Origin: Manis javanica
Lineage: Eukaryota; Chordata; Mammalia; Pholidota; Manidae
NCBI RefSeq assembly: GCF_040802235.1
Contig: NC_133158.1
Coordinates: 39,746,001-39,810,000 of the forward strand
DNA length: 64,000 bases
Direction: 5' to 3'
Shown: positions 44,831 through 55,934 of the stretch, in pieces
Numbering within the stretch: position 1 is the first letter of the stretch
Layout of the letters: each line of letters opens with the position of its first letter
The notes under the pieces: model-generated
The model's database searches: none
What the model saw: the letters and a program-made list of their open reading frames with translations, nothing else
What the model was told of the DNA's origin: nothing
Program-made: the position numbers and the translations under genes

Positions 44831-47105
44831 TCACTGCACATAGGGGAGGGCCAGGGGGAGACGCAGAGGAGGAGGGGAAGCCCTGGGGACCATCCTGGGG
44901 CCTCATCGGCCCAAGCGCTCAGACAAGACCCACCCCCAAATCACCCTGCTGCAGGAAACAACAGCGAGAGTCCATCAGGGTCGTCCCTGCAGGGGAGGAG
45001 GAGGCACAGGCAGCAGAGACCAGGAGGGAAGAGGGGGTGGGGTGGGGATGCAGGGGGCCCCAGGGAAACTAAGATGCAAGCACAGAGTCTCATGGGAGGT
45101 CAGCCTGCCAGCTGCACGGCGCTCATGTGCATAGGAAAAGTAAAACGGGGGATGAGACACAACCCCACACAATGAAAGATGGTAGATGTTTTTGAGGAAT
45201 AAACAAAAGCAATTTAAATGAAGGGAAAAATAATCATAGACACACCTGAAAATATTTCAGCAGCTGAGAAAGGATCTGTTGATGCAGGCAGAATGCATGC
45301 TGCGTTGCTTTAAAGAGACAAAGCAAAAAAACACCGACGTGTGGGGACCGCATTTGGACCATAGGAGCTCTGGAAGCATCCTGCGTGGGTCCACAGCCAC
45401 CACGTGGCAGGGTGGGTTCCACAGCTGTGGAGAGGTGTGTTGCTTGGGTTGGCACTGAGGTCGCCAGGGCCACAAAGACCCCAGATCCACTGAGGGGGTG
45501 TGGCAGGGACCTCCGGGGCACCCTGCGCCTGGCCTGCTCATGCTCCCCAGCAGTGAATACCCAGGGATGCCAAAGGCCCTGGTGACTCTCCTGGATGCTC
45601 CGAGAACCCATGCGTCCTGCCAACACTGCTTTGCTGGACGGGCCCCAGAAGCACAGGCAGAGAGATGATGGGACCCCTTCCCTGGCCCCACAGTCAGCTC
45701 CCTTGGCCCCCTCTCAGCCCGGGACAGACTGGGCAGAGTGTGACCACGCCAGCCCTCTCTGGAAGGAAGCCATGCCACAGCGGCCACTCGATAGAGGCCA
45801 GCAACGCCTTTGTGGCTGGGAGCACCACAGGCGGAGGCCCCACGCAACCCCACCCACCCACACCAGGGCCTCAGGAGGGACTGAAGATGCCACCTTCCAC
45901 CTGGAGAGGCCCTGACCTGTGACTGGGCTCGCAGGCCTCAGCCTGCCACTGACCTGCCACTGTGGGCACGGGCCCATCCAGGGCAGGGGTGCCCTGGCTG
46001 CAAAGCTACCCTGCCAGCAGGAGATGGATGGTGCCCTGCACTGGCACCAGGGAAGCTTGAGAGGAAACAGTGCTGGGCCTCGGCCTCCAGGGTGCATGCC
46101 TGAATAAACAGCCATCACCTTCCCTGTCCTGGGTCCCAGGTCCTGGGAGAAGAGTGCCCGGGACAGTTGACGGGGAGGCCGAGCTAGGCGGGTACCAGCT
46201 GCGATGGCCACATTATGCCTAGAGAAGCCCAATGTGCCCTCCCCACCCCAGTACAGGTGTGGGCCGCAGAGGACACTCCCTCCATTCTGGGATGCATGGC
46301 GCCCCCACCTGCTTGCTTGCTGGGTGTACCCCTAAGGGCTCTCTGCGCAGCACCCTGCCCGCCTCTCTGGGGTCCTCAGGGGATCCCAGCACAGTGAAAC
46401 TGCCAGGGCCAGCCCTTCCCTCTTCTCAAGGCGAGTGTTAATATGCTCGGCACAGTGCCAGCAGCTGGAGGCCCGGGGCTCTGCGGAGGTCCCTGCCCCA
46501 GGGCTGGACAGACCGGCCGCCCTCCTCAGATGCCGTCAGTCTGGCTAGAAGCTCTCAGATCTCTCAGCCAGCATGGGAGTCACCCACTCACTGACACTAA
46601 GACCAGTTGGGAGCATGGGTGTGGCCATGTGTAAAGTGTGGAGACTGGTTGGTACTTCTAGAAGCTTAGCCCTAAAAACCTCCCAGACAGGGGGCCTCGT
46701 GGTGGGCCCTCCAGGAAGGGAGCTTGTGTCCTGTGGCAGCAAGTCCCTCCTCTGTGACCAGCAAGCTCTAATCCTCCCCCAGACCCCGGGATGGAGGCAG
46801 GGCTGCGGGCAGTGGACGCACAGGACGATACTGCTTAAAATGGTAGGGTATGTTTTGGGAACATAAAACCATGGAATAGCCCTGAAACCTGGAACTCAGG
46901 ACAGGGGCTCCTTCTGGGGAGAAAAGGAGAGGTGGGTCAGGGAGGGCTGGCTCCCTCGGGTTTCTTTTAAAAAAAATGGAAACAAGGCATAATATAAGGG
47001 TTTGATAAACTTGGGTTATAGATTAAAATGTAAAATGAAATTAAGTAGGAAAAAATCCCAAACACAAATGGGTTCTTTATGTTCACCTGTCAGTTTGTCA
47101 GTAAC
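44831..47105. other. Intergenic DNA, no gene supported
   Basis: GC-rich overall. One AT-richer patch at 45180-45320 is free of obvious repeat wording and could be a conserved element. Nothing coding is recognised. Confidence 0.35.
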
Positions 47106-47109
47106 AGAA

Positions 47110-47490
47110 ATGGTGTGACGGCAGCCTGGCAGCATTACTCACAGCAGCCAGAAGGGGGCGCAGGCCATGCCGGGGCAGATGAAGGACAGCAAGGCTTCCT
47201 CCCCTTCAGAAGGCAGGGATCCTGACACCTGCACGGGTGCACGAACCTGAGGACACGCGGACATGCTGCTCAGGGACATAAGCCAGGCACAGGGGGCAAT
47301 GCTGCACGTGTCCTCTTAGCAGAGACCCCTGGAGCTGTGAGATGCAGAGATGCAAAGTAGGTGGAGGGGCTGGGGCTAGGGGTGGGGAGTTAGGGCTTCA
47401 TGCGCTTAATGCCCCTGAGCTGTGCACCTAGATATGGTTAGAATGGTACATTTTATGTTTGTAATAATATATAAGGCTTGGTATGACAGT
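47110..47490 (+). mobile_element. GC-shifted L1 3' UTR fragment
   Basis: The order follows an L1 3' end with unusual GC-rich substitutions: 'ctcacagcagccagaaggggg' for 'tcacaatagccaaaaggtgg', 'cataagccaggcacag' for 'aataagccagtcacaa', and finally 'cctgagctgtgcacctagatatggttagaatggtacattttatgtttgtaat' (47415-47466) for the canonical tail. The tail match is the best evidence. Confidence 0.55.
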
Positions 47491-49185
47491 GACCTGACCC
47501 TGCCATTGGGGGTGGGGGTGGAGGCAGAGGTTCTAAGCCAGGGAGTAGCCCAGCCGCCGCCCCTTCAGGCTCTTCCCTGGGGACACTTGTGCGGGTCGGC
47601 AGATATGCTCAGGGCAGCCTGATTCAGGACCGAGTCACTTGGGCGGATCTGGTCCCCCAGGAGGCAGGGCGAACTGGGTGTCAAGGAAGGAGCAGGCGAC
47701 AGCCCTCATTGGCCATGGGTGTGCAGTGCCCCTTGTGGGAAACAGCACCCACTTCCCGAGGCCCTGCTGCCCTCCACCACATGCCCCCCACAGGGCCTGC
47801 TCCTGGTGCCCTGAGCAGTTTGCGGGGGTCTGACCAGTGATTTGCCCACTGCCATGTGCCTCCTGGTTCTGCGAATATGGGTCAAATTTGAGAGAATCTG
47901 TCTGCTCGGTTTCCCTGGGGGGAAGAGCTTTTATCGTCTTCAATCAGCTGTAAAAATGAACACAGAGCAGTTGTGTTTTGTGCAGCGTCCCCGTCACCCG
48001 AAGGCAGGAGCAGGGTGAGAGAGGGCAAACACTTCTGTGTCCATGGGCAGAATGTGCTCAGCCCAGGCCTGGCCTTGGGGACAGCAGGGGACCCACGCAC
48101 AGCTCAGCCAGGGGCCTGAGGAATGTTGCCTGAGCTCTGGCTGAGGCAGGCTCTGCCTCCAGGCACATCCTCCTCTCCTGGCGAAGAGGGTGACTCCCTG
48201 GACCCCCCACCCCAGATTCTTAGGACCTCCTGCACCCTGGGGGCCAGTCTCCTCACACCTGGGGACTGAGGGGCCAGGGCCCTGGGCCGAACTCCAAGTG
48301 GGCTTCCTGTCTTCCCCAGTCACATTCCCAGGGCAGCGACAACCCACCCCGTGCCCAGGCAGGCCCCTGAGGGTCCCCAGGCAGCTGCAGGCAGAGCCAT
48401 ACTGCCCCCCAGTGCCATGCTCTTGCCAACGTAGGTCCATTCTGGTTCCTGACAGCAGACGGCCAACTCACAGAGCGCGGGGGCCCATCAAGCTGTCCTT
48501 GGGCACTTCTGCTCAGTTGCTCATAGTATGCCCCTCTACTGGGCTCTGGGTCCTGGAGAGGGGACAATCTCAGCTCTTCATGCATCGCAGGGCCAGGAGG
48601 GGACAACAGGTGACATGCAGGTCAAAGAAAGTGTGGTGACCCAGACTGAGCCTGGGAGCAGAGGCCGGGGAGGGGAGGTGACAGAGGAGGCAGGGAGAGG
48701 GCATTGCCCTGGGCCTCGAGCTGCCACCGCCATCAGCACCACGTGTCTCTAATGATTCCTTTCTAAACAGCACTGCTTCCACTCCCCATAGTAAATTCTC
48801 AGTTTAATTTTACTATACTGAGGTGTGATTTAACCCAATGGCACATTCTTGAATTTTTAGCATAGTCTGTTGATGACTTAGACAGGAATATGCTTGTCTG
48901 CCGCTCAGCATTGAGAAGGGCCTCTGTTGCCACCTCTGCCGCCCTGCCTGCCCCTGGGTCTCCCAGCCTAGCGGAGCCTGCTGCCTGGTACTGCCCAGCC
49001 CCGTGGAGGTGGGCCAGGGTCTCACGGGGCCCTAAGAGCCCCCTCTCTCCCCAGGGTGTGGAGGCTTTGAGAAAGGTGGCAGGAGCAGCGGTGGGGCCCC
49101 CGCCCCTGTCACTGAGGTGGCTCCGGGCCTCTGGCTGGTCTGACACGGTCTGGAAGGTAGATGGCCAGCACTGAGCCCCAGAGGT
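47491..49185. other. Intergenic GC-rich DNA, no gene supported
   Basis: No recognisable gene or delimitable repeat. Open frames are uninformative. Confidence 0.35.
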
Positions 49186-49189
49186 CTGG

Positions 49190-50400
49190 GGAGAGCCCAG
49201 AAACAGACTCACACATATGTGGGTCACAGATTCTCAACAAAGGCGTCATAATCAGTTGGAGAAATAGTCTTTGAAGCAAATGTGTAGAAACGGTGATGTA
49301 CACACATCCCATTCACAAACACTAATTTCAAATGAGTGTGAGACCTAAACCTAAAAGTGAAAAGTGTGAAACTCGTAGCCCTTGTCCATTGCAGCTGCCA
49401 TTGGCTTCACACGGCATTACATTTAAATTAGGTGAAGCTAAAAATTCAGTTCCTAGCCGTGTCTGAAGTGCCCCACACGCCATCACCCTGGACTGCACAG
49501 GTATGGAAGGGCTGCTGGGCACCACTGTTAGGGATGGAAATATTTCCCTGACCCTGGCAAGTATTTCTCAGGAACAGCAGGCAGAATTCATGAAAAAAAA
49601 CATGAATAGAACGGGTTTGGTCAAAATTAAATCTGCTCTTCCAAAGTACCATTAAACAAGCAAAAAGATAAACCACATGTAGGGGAAAATGTCCATATTC
49701 TGTGTATCTAATACAAGTCTTGCGTCCCAAGTATGTAAATTCCCTTTACAGCTCGCTGAAAAGAAGAAAAATGGCCCACTTTTTTAAGTATGCAAAAGAT
49801 TGTATAGCCCCGTAACCAAGATACATGAACGACCGATGGCACATGAGGACTTGGCCACTCATCACCCAGGGGTTGGTTCGAGAGTCGCTCCCACCGGGAA
49901 GGTGAAGGTTGGAAGAGCTGCCAATACTGAGTGTTGTCAAGGAGGCGAACGTGCCAGGAGTCTACCTGGGGAAGCCAGGGCACCTGAGTGGGCGGCAAAT
50001 ACTCAGGAGAAGAGGAAGCTCAGGGCCACACAGAAACTTGCCCTCAAATGTTTGCAGCATTTTTACATATAATTGCTAAAACTGGCAACACCCAAATGCC
50101 CTCTGGGGAATGAAGGATAAACACAGGTGCTGCATCCATGCAATGGAACTCTGAGGAAAAAGGACAGAACTGCTGAGTGGACCCCAGAGCCCCTCATGCA
50201 AGCTCCCTGCTGGCCCAGCGGGAAGCAGCTCCCGGCTGACAGAGGCTGGGCCTGGGGCAGCCGGGAGGGTGGGGGTCTCTCTGGGTCAGTGGGTGCTGTG
50301 AAGTGAAGGGTATGTTGTCAGAAAGTATGGGCCACAGATAACCAATGGTGCAATTTATTGCATGTGAATTGCATCTCAGTAAAATTGATTTTTTAAAAGC
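49190..50400 (+). mobile_element. Degraded L1: end of ORF2 and 3' UTR
   Basis: It follows the L1 order: a 'gtgagacctaaacctaaaagtgaaaagtgtgaaactc' block (49337-49373), 'gaaaaaaaacatgaatagaacggg' around 49590-49615, and 'ggcaacacccaaatgccctctgggg' (50083-50107). 'catgcaatggaactctgagg' (50138-50157) and a tail 'tgcatgtgaattgcatctcagtaaaattgattttttaaaag' (50359-50399) follow. No intact frame remains. Confidence 0.75.
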
Positions 50401-51240
50401 CTGCACTGCTCTAAGTGGGTCAAGGCCAAGGGCAGGTTGAAAGCAGGTAGCCCCGCCAGCAGGCCATACCCTACCCTACGTGCTGGGAGTCCGGTCTCAG
50501 CTGGTTGAGGGGGCACAGGCATCACACTGGAGAAGAGGGTTGTGAAGCAGGGGGTCCAGAGAACAAGGGGCCGAGAGGAGGGGAAGCCACTGGGTCGCCC
50601 TGGCCTTGGCCACAGGTCGGACACAGTGCCTGCGGCCTCGTGGCGGGAAGCAGTCCCACATGCCGCGGCTGGGGCACACTCATGGCTCCCGGGTCCCTGC
50701 GCGCCTTCACATGCCCCTACTCCCGTGGGGACCCCTCCCCCTGCCCCCAGCCCCAGGGGCAGCCAAGAGCCCTGGCACTTCGGATGCTGCTGTGGAAATC
50801 GCTGCAGCCTAACAGAGATTTTCCAGATGTGGAGGGTGGACTGTTGTTGGAATTTCCTTGCCTATTTTGCCCCATTTCGTTTTATAAATGAACTTCAAAA
50901 TTTATTTTGCCAAGTTTCAAAAACCAAGATCTGGTCTCGTCTTGAACGCAGAGTGGGAATAGGGCGACGGGCCAGGAGGCCCTCTGTGTGGACCAAGTCT
51001 CTCCGGGCCCCAGGAGCCCGGCCTGCCAGCCTCGCCTACCTGCACCTGCTCACCCTCCTCCCTGGGCTCAGGGCGCAGGGCCCCCATGTGACGCCGGTGC
51101 TGTCTCCCCTGCCACCCCCGGGCCCGGGCTCCTCCGCCCACCTCCCGGCCCTGCCGCCCTGGCTGTGGATGCCTTGTTGTGGACGTCTCCTTCAATGGCT
51201 TCGCGGTCAGATTGCCCGGAGCATTCTCTCTGATGTTTTT
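50401..51240. other. Intergenic DNA, no gene supported
   Basis: GC-rich. A 238-codon open frame crosses this stretch but has no family features and reads through low-stop sequence into T-rich repeat DNA. Confidence 0.35.
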
Positions 51241-51845
51241 CCTTTTTTTTTCTTTTGAGGAACTATCTTTTGGCTTAAAAAGTCAACCTTATTTGTTTCC
51301 AGTTAGCGAATTTCTGCTTTTCTCCCCATTACTTCATTCTATTTTTTACTTTCTTTTGTTCATGGTGTTGATCTTTTTCTGTTCTAATATCTGCACTCAC
51401 TGCTATGTTTCTTAATTTTAATAGTAAAACCAAGAAATTTAAAAATCATTCTACAGTGGATTCTTCCCTGAGGGCCTTTGGTGAGCCTCCCAGGTGTCTG
51501 CAGGCCCCCCAGGGTCTGTCTGTAACCCACAGCTGCTGCCAGCAGTCTATACACAGGAACCATGTCAGTTCTGATTTTCTCGTTGGCCCATGTTTCGTGA
51601 GGAGGGATGACAGGAGATCACCTACTGGCCAGGTTTGATTGCACCATTTCTTTTTCATTGATATTTAGTTTTATAGAGTTAAGATTTAAGAATGTGGCAT
51701 AAGTGATTTTTCATTTTTTGAGACTGTTTTCAGCTTTGATTTGCTGCTTGGTTTTGGATCATCTCTTAAAGTTCCTCATGAGATTTTAGAAAAAAATGTG
51801 TATTCTCTCTATGTATTCTGCATTATGTATAAAAAATGTTAAAAT
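51241..51845 (-). mobile_element. Possible L1 ORF2 fragment, minus strand
   Basis: The T-rich + strand text, including 'aaaaaaatgtgtattctctctatgtattctgc' (51788-51819) and 'ttttcagctttgatttgctg' (51727-51746), resembles the reverse complement of L1 ORF2 ('gaagaatgtgtattctgctg'). The middle (about 51450-51640) is GC-richer and unlike L1. Confidence 0.4.
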
Positions 51846-51849
51846 AATT

Positions 51850-52145
51850 CAAATGAGTAAATTTGAAGATCTAATTGGCTGTATTCAACAATACGTGAAT
51901 AGAGAAGCATCCCATCCAGCAAGAGGAAGGGAGCTCCTAGGAGTCTTCAGAATGGAAGGTTTTTGTAGGAATGGGGTGGGACAAGGCAGTTAAAGGAGGC
52001 GTTATTTAAGGCAAGGTGACCTTCCCATAGCAGGAAGAGAGTATATCAGGCAGATGACCTTTCACCTTATTGGGCAGATTAGTGCCGACCAGAAAATGCC
52101 AGACTGACTTAAAATTCCACCCCTGAGAGAGGCTGAAACTGCAAT
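51850..52145 (-). mobile_element. Possible retroviral LTR fragment, minus strand
   Basis: The + strand begins 'gaagatctaattggctgtattcaacaatacgtgaatagagaagcatcccatccagcaag' (51865-51923), wording I associate with the reverse complement of the 3' end of an ERV1 LTR. The family is not named and the end is unclear. Confidence 0.4.
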
Positions 52146-52675
52146 TAGGAAGGTATTAAGTCTTGGTGGTGCTTGACAGAAAGAGCTGCTTTTGAAGCCT
52201 GTTGTTTCTTTTTAAAAATAAAATAGAAATTGCTAACAGTGGAATTAATGTCATTAATACCACCTCCATGTACTTCGTGTGATCTGTCCAGTTTTGCCAC
52301 CAGAGTGGAAGCCCCTCCTTGTCTGTGTGTGGCCACATTCTCCTTGCGTAGCTGAGACTTTATCTCCATACTTCAGTGTGATACTGTGACTAGCAGAACT
52401 CCAGTGTGTGCTTCCGCAACGCAGCCTGCTCCCCCTTCCGTTTCTATTTTCACCTTGCGTTCTTCCACTTTCTCTGGCATTAAGCCTGCGCAGCACCCAC
52501 TGTTGCTGGGCCACCTGAGACGCAGCCCTGCACGCACACTTTCCGCTTGGGTCTGTCCCTTACCTTGCTTTTTTCTACGAAGGTAGTACACCTCCACAAG
52601 GCAGCCATGGGGACACAGTGGCTTCCCTAGGGAGGGGGAATGACAGATGGGAGGAGCTGAGGTCCAGATGACAAG
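52146..52675. other. Intergenic DNA, nothing identified
   Basis: Mixed sequence between two LTR-like blocks, with no named repeat or gene. Confidence 0.3.
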
Positions 52676-52679
52676 TCTG

Positions 52680-53205
52680 ACTGCCGGGGTCAGCCTCCGG
52701 ACAGAGTATCCTGACCCTGGGTTAGAACCAGAGCACCCTGTGCAGCCTCAGGGCCTGAGCCCAAGTTGGTGAGGCTGAACCAGTGCTCTGGGTGTCCCAG
52801 TAGGAGCAGTCAGTGCCAGGACCTCACGGGCAAAGGTCACCCAACCAGGCACCCCACCCACCTGTTGCAGTGTGAAGGCTCGCATTCCCGCAGAAATCAG
52901 CAGCTTTTCTCTGCAGCAGCAGGAGGGAAGCTTTTCTCTACCCTGGCAACAGCCCAGCCAATGAGAAGCCACCACAGCCCAGCCAATGAGAAGTGCTCCC
53001 CCTTCCCGCCCTTGCTCTCCAATGGGCTTCGTTCTCAGCAGCCCTTCCCAAGTCCCCCTTTTCCTCTCTGACACTTTAGATACTTTCTCTGCCTTCTTCT
53101 TCCGCTTGTGGATTTGTTTGTCCTGAACTGCAATTCTGATGCCATTCCCAGATAAACCTATTTTGCTGTTAACAAAACTGGCTGTTTTATTTTCAAGACT
53201 GACAG
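52680..53205 (+). mobile_element. Probable ERV1-type LTR
   Basis: A promoter-like part with three CCAAT boxes (52958, 52983, 53019) is followed by a pyrimidine-rich run. An ATAAAC-type signal lies at 53152 and a U5-like tail 'aacaaaactggctgttttattttcaagactgacag' ends near 53206. Two of the CCAAT boxes lie in a 25-base tandem duplication, a frequent feature of LTR enhancers. No internal retroviral sequence adjoins. Confidence 0.5.
52949..52998. repeat. 25-base tandem duplication carrying CCAAT boxes
   Basis: ACAGCCCAGCCAATGAGAAG occurs at 52949 and again at 52974, giving two copies of a 25-base unit. Confidence 0.9.
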
Positions 53206-53206
53206 G

Positions 53207-54415
53207 TTAAATTCTCAGGACTTTTACTGGCTGGCCATCGGACTCCTTCCTTCACCTTCCTCTCCTGCTGTGTGACAAACACCCCAAGTTCAGTAGCAGG
53301 CAGCAAAAGCGTTCTTTCCCAGACACATATCCAAGGGTGGCCCAGGCCTGTCCTGTCCAGGTGGGCCCTGGGTACAGGGAGGTCCTGCTTCTCTCTAAGG
53401 GCTCTCATCCTCCTTGGACCAGCAGCCACCAGGCCATCTTTTCAGACGGAATGGTGGCAGCCTGCCATGAGGAGCGGCATCGGCGGGGAGACTGCAGGTG
53501 CTCACACCAGGCCCCTGGCACTGCTCATCAGGGACCTGCTGTTTGCATCCTGGGCGTGGATCCCACCGAGAGGCCACCAGGTCCCTTGCGCATGCTTCCC
53601 CATCTGCTCTGTCCAGCCAGACCTCAGGTCATTCCTTCGCCTTTGTACACCCACCCGACAATCTGCTTTTCCACCGCCAGGAGGGGTGAAGCTATTCACC
53701 CCAAGGCAGCCTCTCCTGCATTCCGCTGGCTGGCAGTGGGCTTTGGCCCCAGGCCTGTCTAGGAGAATGGCTGCTGTCCTGCACAGGCCCCTCCCCACGC
53801 ATCCCGCGTCAGCCCACACCTGCCGGGCTGTGCACTGTGCGGCCAGCAACGGCTTCCCTCCTGGCTATACCTTCCTTTCTGGGAGTCTAGGGGTGCGTAG
53901 CCCTGGGACACTGGCCTCCCTGGAGCTTCCTGCTTCTCCGCAGGGAGCTTGGCTGCTTAACGGTCGGTGGGAGGGCGTACTGGGGGATTCTAGGGAGGCA
54001 CCAACTGGGAGCCAGGCACTGGGCACTTGTGTAGTGGGGGCGCTTGCTGTGACCCCCAGGGGCAGGCGTTTTAGCCTTGCTGGTGTCCAGAGTCAGCCAC
54101 CAGACCCAAAGTGGGTCAGGGTGAACCGCACAGCGGGGCTGTGTGGGGGCGGGGAATTCTGTCAACTCCCAGCAGTCCTGTCCTGACTTGCTCAGCGGCC
54201 AGCATCCCGGCCGGAGCTTTCGGGTCAGACAGGAAAGAATGTTTTCAAAAGAGCCAAAGAAAAGCACAAGCACTTCTTGCGTTGGCAGGGGGCAGGGGGC
54301 CGGCCCTCGTCCAAGGGGCGGTCACAGCTGACAGGGGGGCGTGCGGTGCCTTCCTCCCAGACTTCGGGAGCTGTGACCAGGGCTGCGCACCGCGTTGGTA
54401 GGCGCGGGGGACTGG
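53207..54415. other. DNA upstream of the SLC19A1 CpG island, no gene supported
   Basis: A 304-codon open frame lies here on the + strand. Its composition is that of GC-rich non-coding DNA, and no domain is recognisable. It has a UGA upstream and no splice context that links it to SLC19A1. Confidence 0.35.
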
Positions 54416-54711
54416 GAGAGGTCGTGCACTGGGGGCCGGGGGTCGTCTAGGGGGTCTGTGGAGGGTGGAGGCAATGAGGGGGTGGTCCAGTGAGGACTGT
54501 GCGGCCTGAGGCCATGGGCGGCGGTCAGAGGGCCGCTCCCGTGGGGGCTGCGAACGGGTGTTGGGGGCCGGGTCCAGTCGGGACTGCGGCCGGCTGCGTG
54601 GACGCACCGGGGTGCCAAGCCCCCGTAACTAGACGGCCGTGTGACCCGGGGCGGGCGGGGCGCGGAGCGGTGGCCCTGGGCGCCGACGCGTGCGCTCTGT
54701 CCTCGCGGGCC

Positions 54712-54746
54712 CGGGGCGGGGCCTTGGGCGGGGCCCGGGGCGGGGC
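54712..54746. promoter_or_regulatory. Triple GC box (putative SP1 sites)
   Basis: GGGGCGGGGCC or a close variant occurs at about 54713, 54727 and 54737, with 10 to 14 bases between starts. It sits just upstream of the presumed first exon. Confidence 0.75.
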
Positions 54747-54759
54747 CTGGCCTACGCTA

Positions 54760-54851
54760 TCCCCGCGGTGTCGGCGGCCGGGCTTTCTGGGCGCGCGCGC
54801 GGAGAGGCGGCGGCCGCAGGCCAGGTACTCGGCGCAGACCGGGGTCTCGGG
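54760..54851 (+). other. SLC19A1: Candidate non-coding first exon of SLC19A1
   Basis: Sequence downstream of the GC boxes ends in GGTCTCGGG, followed by GTGAGTGCGGG at 54852, a strong splice donor. No in-frame start that continues into the coding exon is needed, because the ATG lies in the next exon. The 5' end is a guess, placed shortly after the GC boxes. Confidence 0.45.
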
Positions 54852-55148
54852 GTGAGTGCGGGCGAGTGGGCTCGGGGCTGCGTGCTGGGCGGTGGCACGG
54901 ACCCGCCTCCCGCCGCGGTGGCCGGCCCAGCGCGCGCTCCCTCCCGCCGCCTCGCGGGGGCCGTGAGCTCGCCCGCTCTCCGCGGCTGTTCCCCCTCGGC
55001 CCAGGCGCGCCCGCACCCTCTGGGCCGCGCCGGGCCAGCGCCAGGTCACTTCGCCACCTGTCGGGCGGCTGAGAGCAGCGCCCCGGCCTTCGCCCCGGCC
55101 TTCGCCCCGTCTTCCTGGGACCGCGGTCCGGCCCCCCGAGCCGCAGAA

Positions 55149-55184
55149 CACGTGCCGCTGCGCACGTGCCGCTACGGCCGGAAG
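55149..55184. promoter_or_regulatory. Paired E-boxes and an ETS-type site
   Basis: CACGTGCCGCTGCG is followed directly by CACGTGCCGCTACG, so two CACGTG cores lie 14 bases apart. CCGGAAG follows at 55178. CACGTG is bound by USF, MYC/MAX and related factors. USF control of the human gene's promoters has been described. Confidence 0.65.
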
Positions 55185-55874
55185 GGAATGCCTTCCCCGG
55201 CCCTGGCGCCGTGGGCCTCCGGCCGGAACTCCGCAGGTGCCGAACGACTTCCCAGAGGACTTCCCTTTGGAAGCGGCCTGGAGCGGACCCCGCGGGAGGC
55301 TGTCCTGGAGCCCGGACTGGGCACCGCCGTCCTTTCCTAGTGGTCCCGTCCTACGTCTGTACAAGTGGGAAAGTTCCCAGGCGTCCCCGACCGTAGGGCT
55401 TGTCCTGGAGACCCCAGGGGCGCGGCCCAGGCACACACCGTGTGGGTTCCTTCCTCACCGTCTGAGGTGCCCGGTCTGCTGGTTAGAGTGCAGGTCAGAT
55501 AGTCCAGAATCTAGACACTGTTTTCCAGGCTGCCCGAGTGCAGGTGGGTAAAGTCCTTGGAGCCGCCTGCTGGGTGCTGTGCAGAAAAGTGGTCAGGCGC
55601 CCCTCCGCAGAAGGGAGACTGAGCGACCCCCTGCAACCCAGTTAAATCAGCAGAACCAGGACTCACCAGCCCAGCAGAACTGCCTCCCTGTGCTGGTCTG
55701 GGAGCCCAGTGCCCCCACAGGAGAGTCCCCCGGATGGCGTCTCACTTGGCCTGGAAGGCATCGCTTGGCCTTTGCATCCTCCTGCATTGGCTTTCTTTCA
55801 GACGGGGCTTTGGTGGACTTTAATAACCGTAGATATTAATTATCTGTGCTGGGCAAAGGTGACCAACACCTCCA

Positions 55875-55934
55875 GGACGTTTTACACCTGTGTGTGTTGT
55901 CTATGGACGTTTTACACCTGTGTGTGTTGTCTAT
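55875..55934. repeat. Perfect 30-base tandem duplication
   Basis: A 30-base unit starting GGACGTTTTACACC and ending GTTGTCTAT is present twice with no mismatch (55875-55904 and 55905-55934). Confidence 0.95.

Larger units (their letters stand above)
54420..55340 (+). promoter_or_regulatory. SLC19A1: CpG island, likely SLC19A1 promoter
   Basis: About 0.9 kb with dense CpG lies 5.4-6.3 kb upstream of the first SLC19A1 coding exon, on the expected side. It holds three closely spaced GC boxes (54712-54746) and a splice donor at 54852. Two CACGTG E-boxes (55149, 55163) and an ETS-type CCGGAAG (55178-55184) follow. No TATA box is seen. Human SLC19A1 is known for several alternative non-coding first exons with GC-box and E-box driven promoters, and this island fits that pattern. 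More than one start site is likely. Confidence 0.85.

Noticed and set aside
49870-49905. GGTTCGAG box suggesting a tRNA gene or tRNA-derived SINE
   Set aside because: No matching A box, acceptor stem or cloverleaf can be drawn around it, and it lies within an L1 fragment.
50542-51258. A 238-codon + strand open frame
   Set aside because: It reads through unrelated GC-rich DNA into a T-rich tract (ends in a Phe run) and has no family features.
53272-54186. A 304-codon + strand open frame upstream of SLC19A1
   Set aside because: Composition matches non-coding GC-rich DNA. No signal peptide, domain or splice link was found, and other frames across it are also partly open.
1-54400. Search for PCBP3 coding exons on the minus strand
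   Set aside because: No KH-domain sequence (GxxG with flanking hydrophobics typical of poly(rC)-binding proteins) was seen, so the left-hand gene cannot be named PCBP3.
54525-55436. A 303-codon minus-strand open frame across the SLC19A1 CpG island
   Set aside because: Same reason: Arg/Gly/Pro-rich translation, antisense to a promoter, with equally open frames on the other strand.
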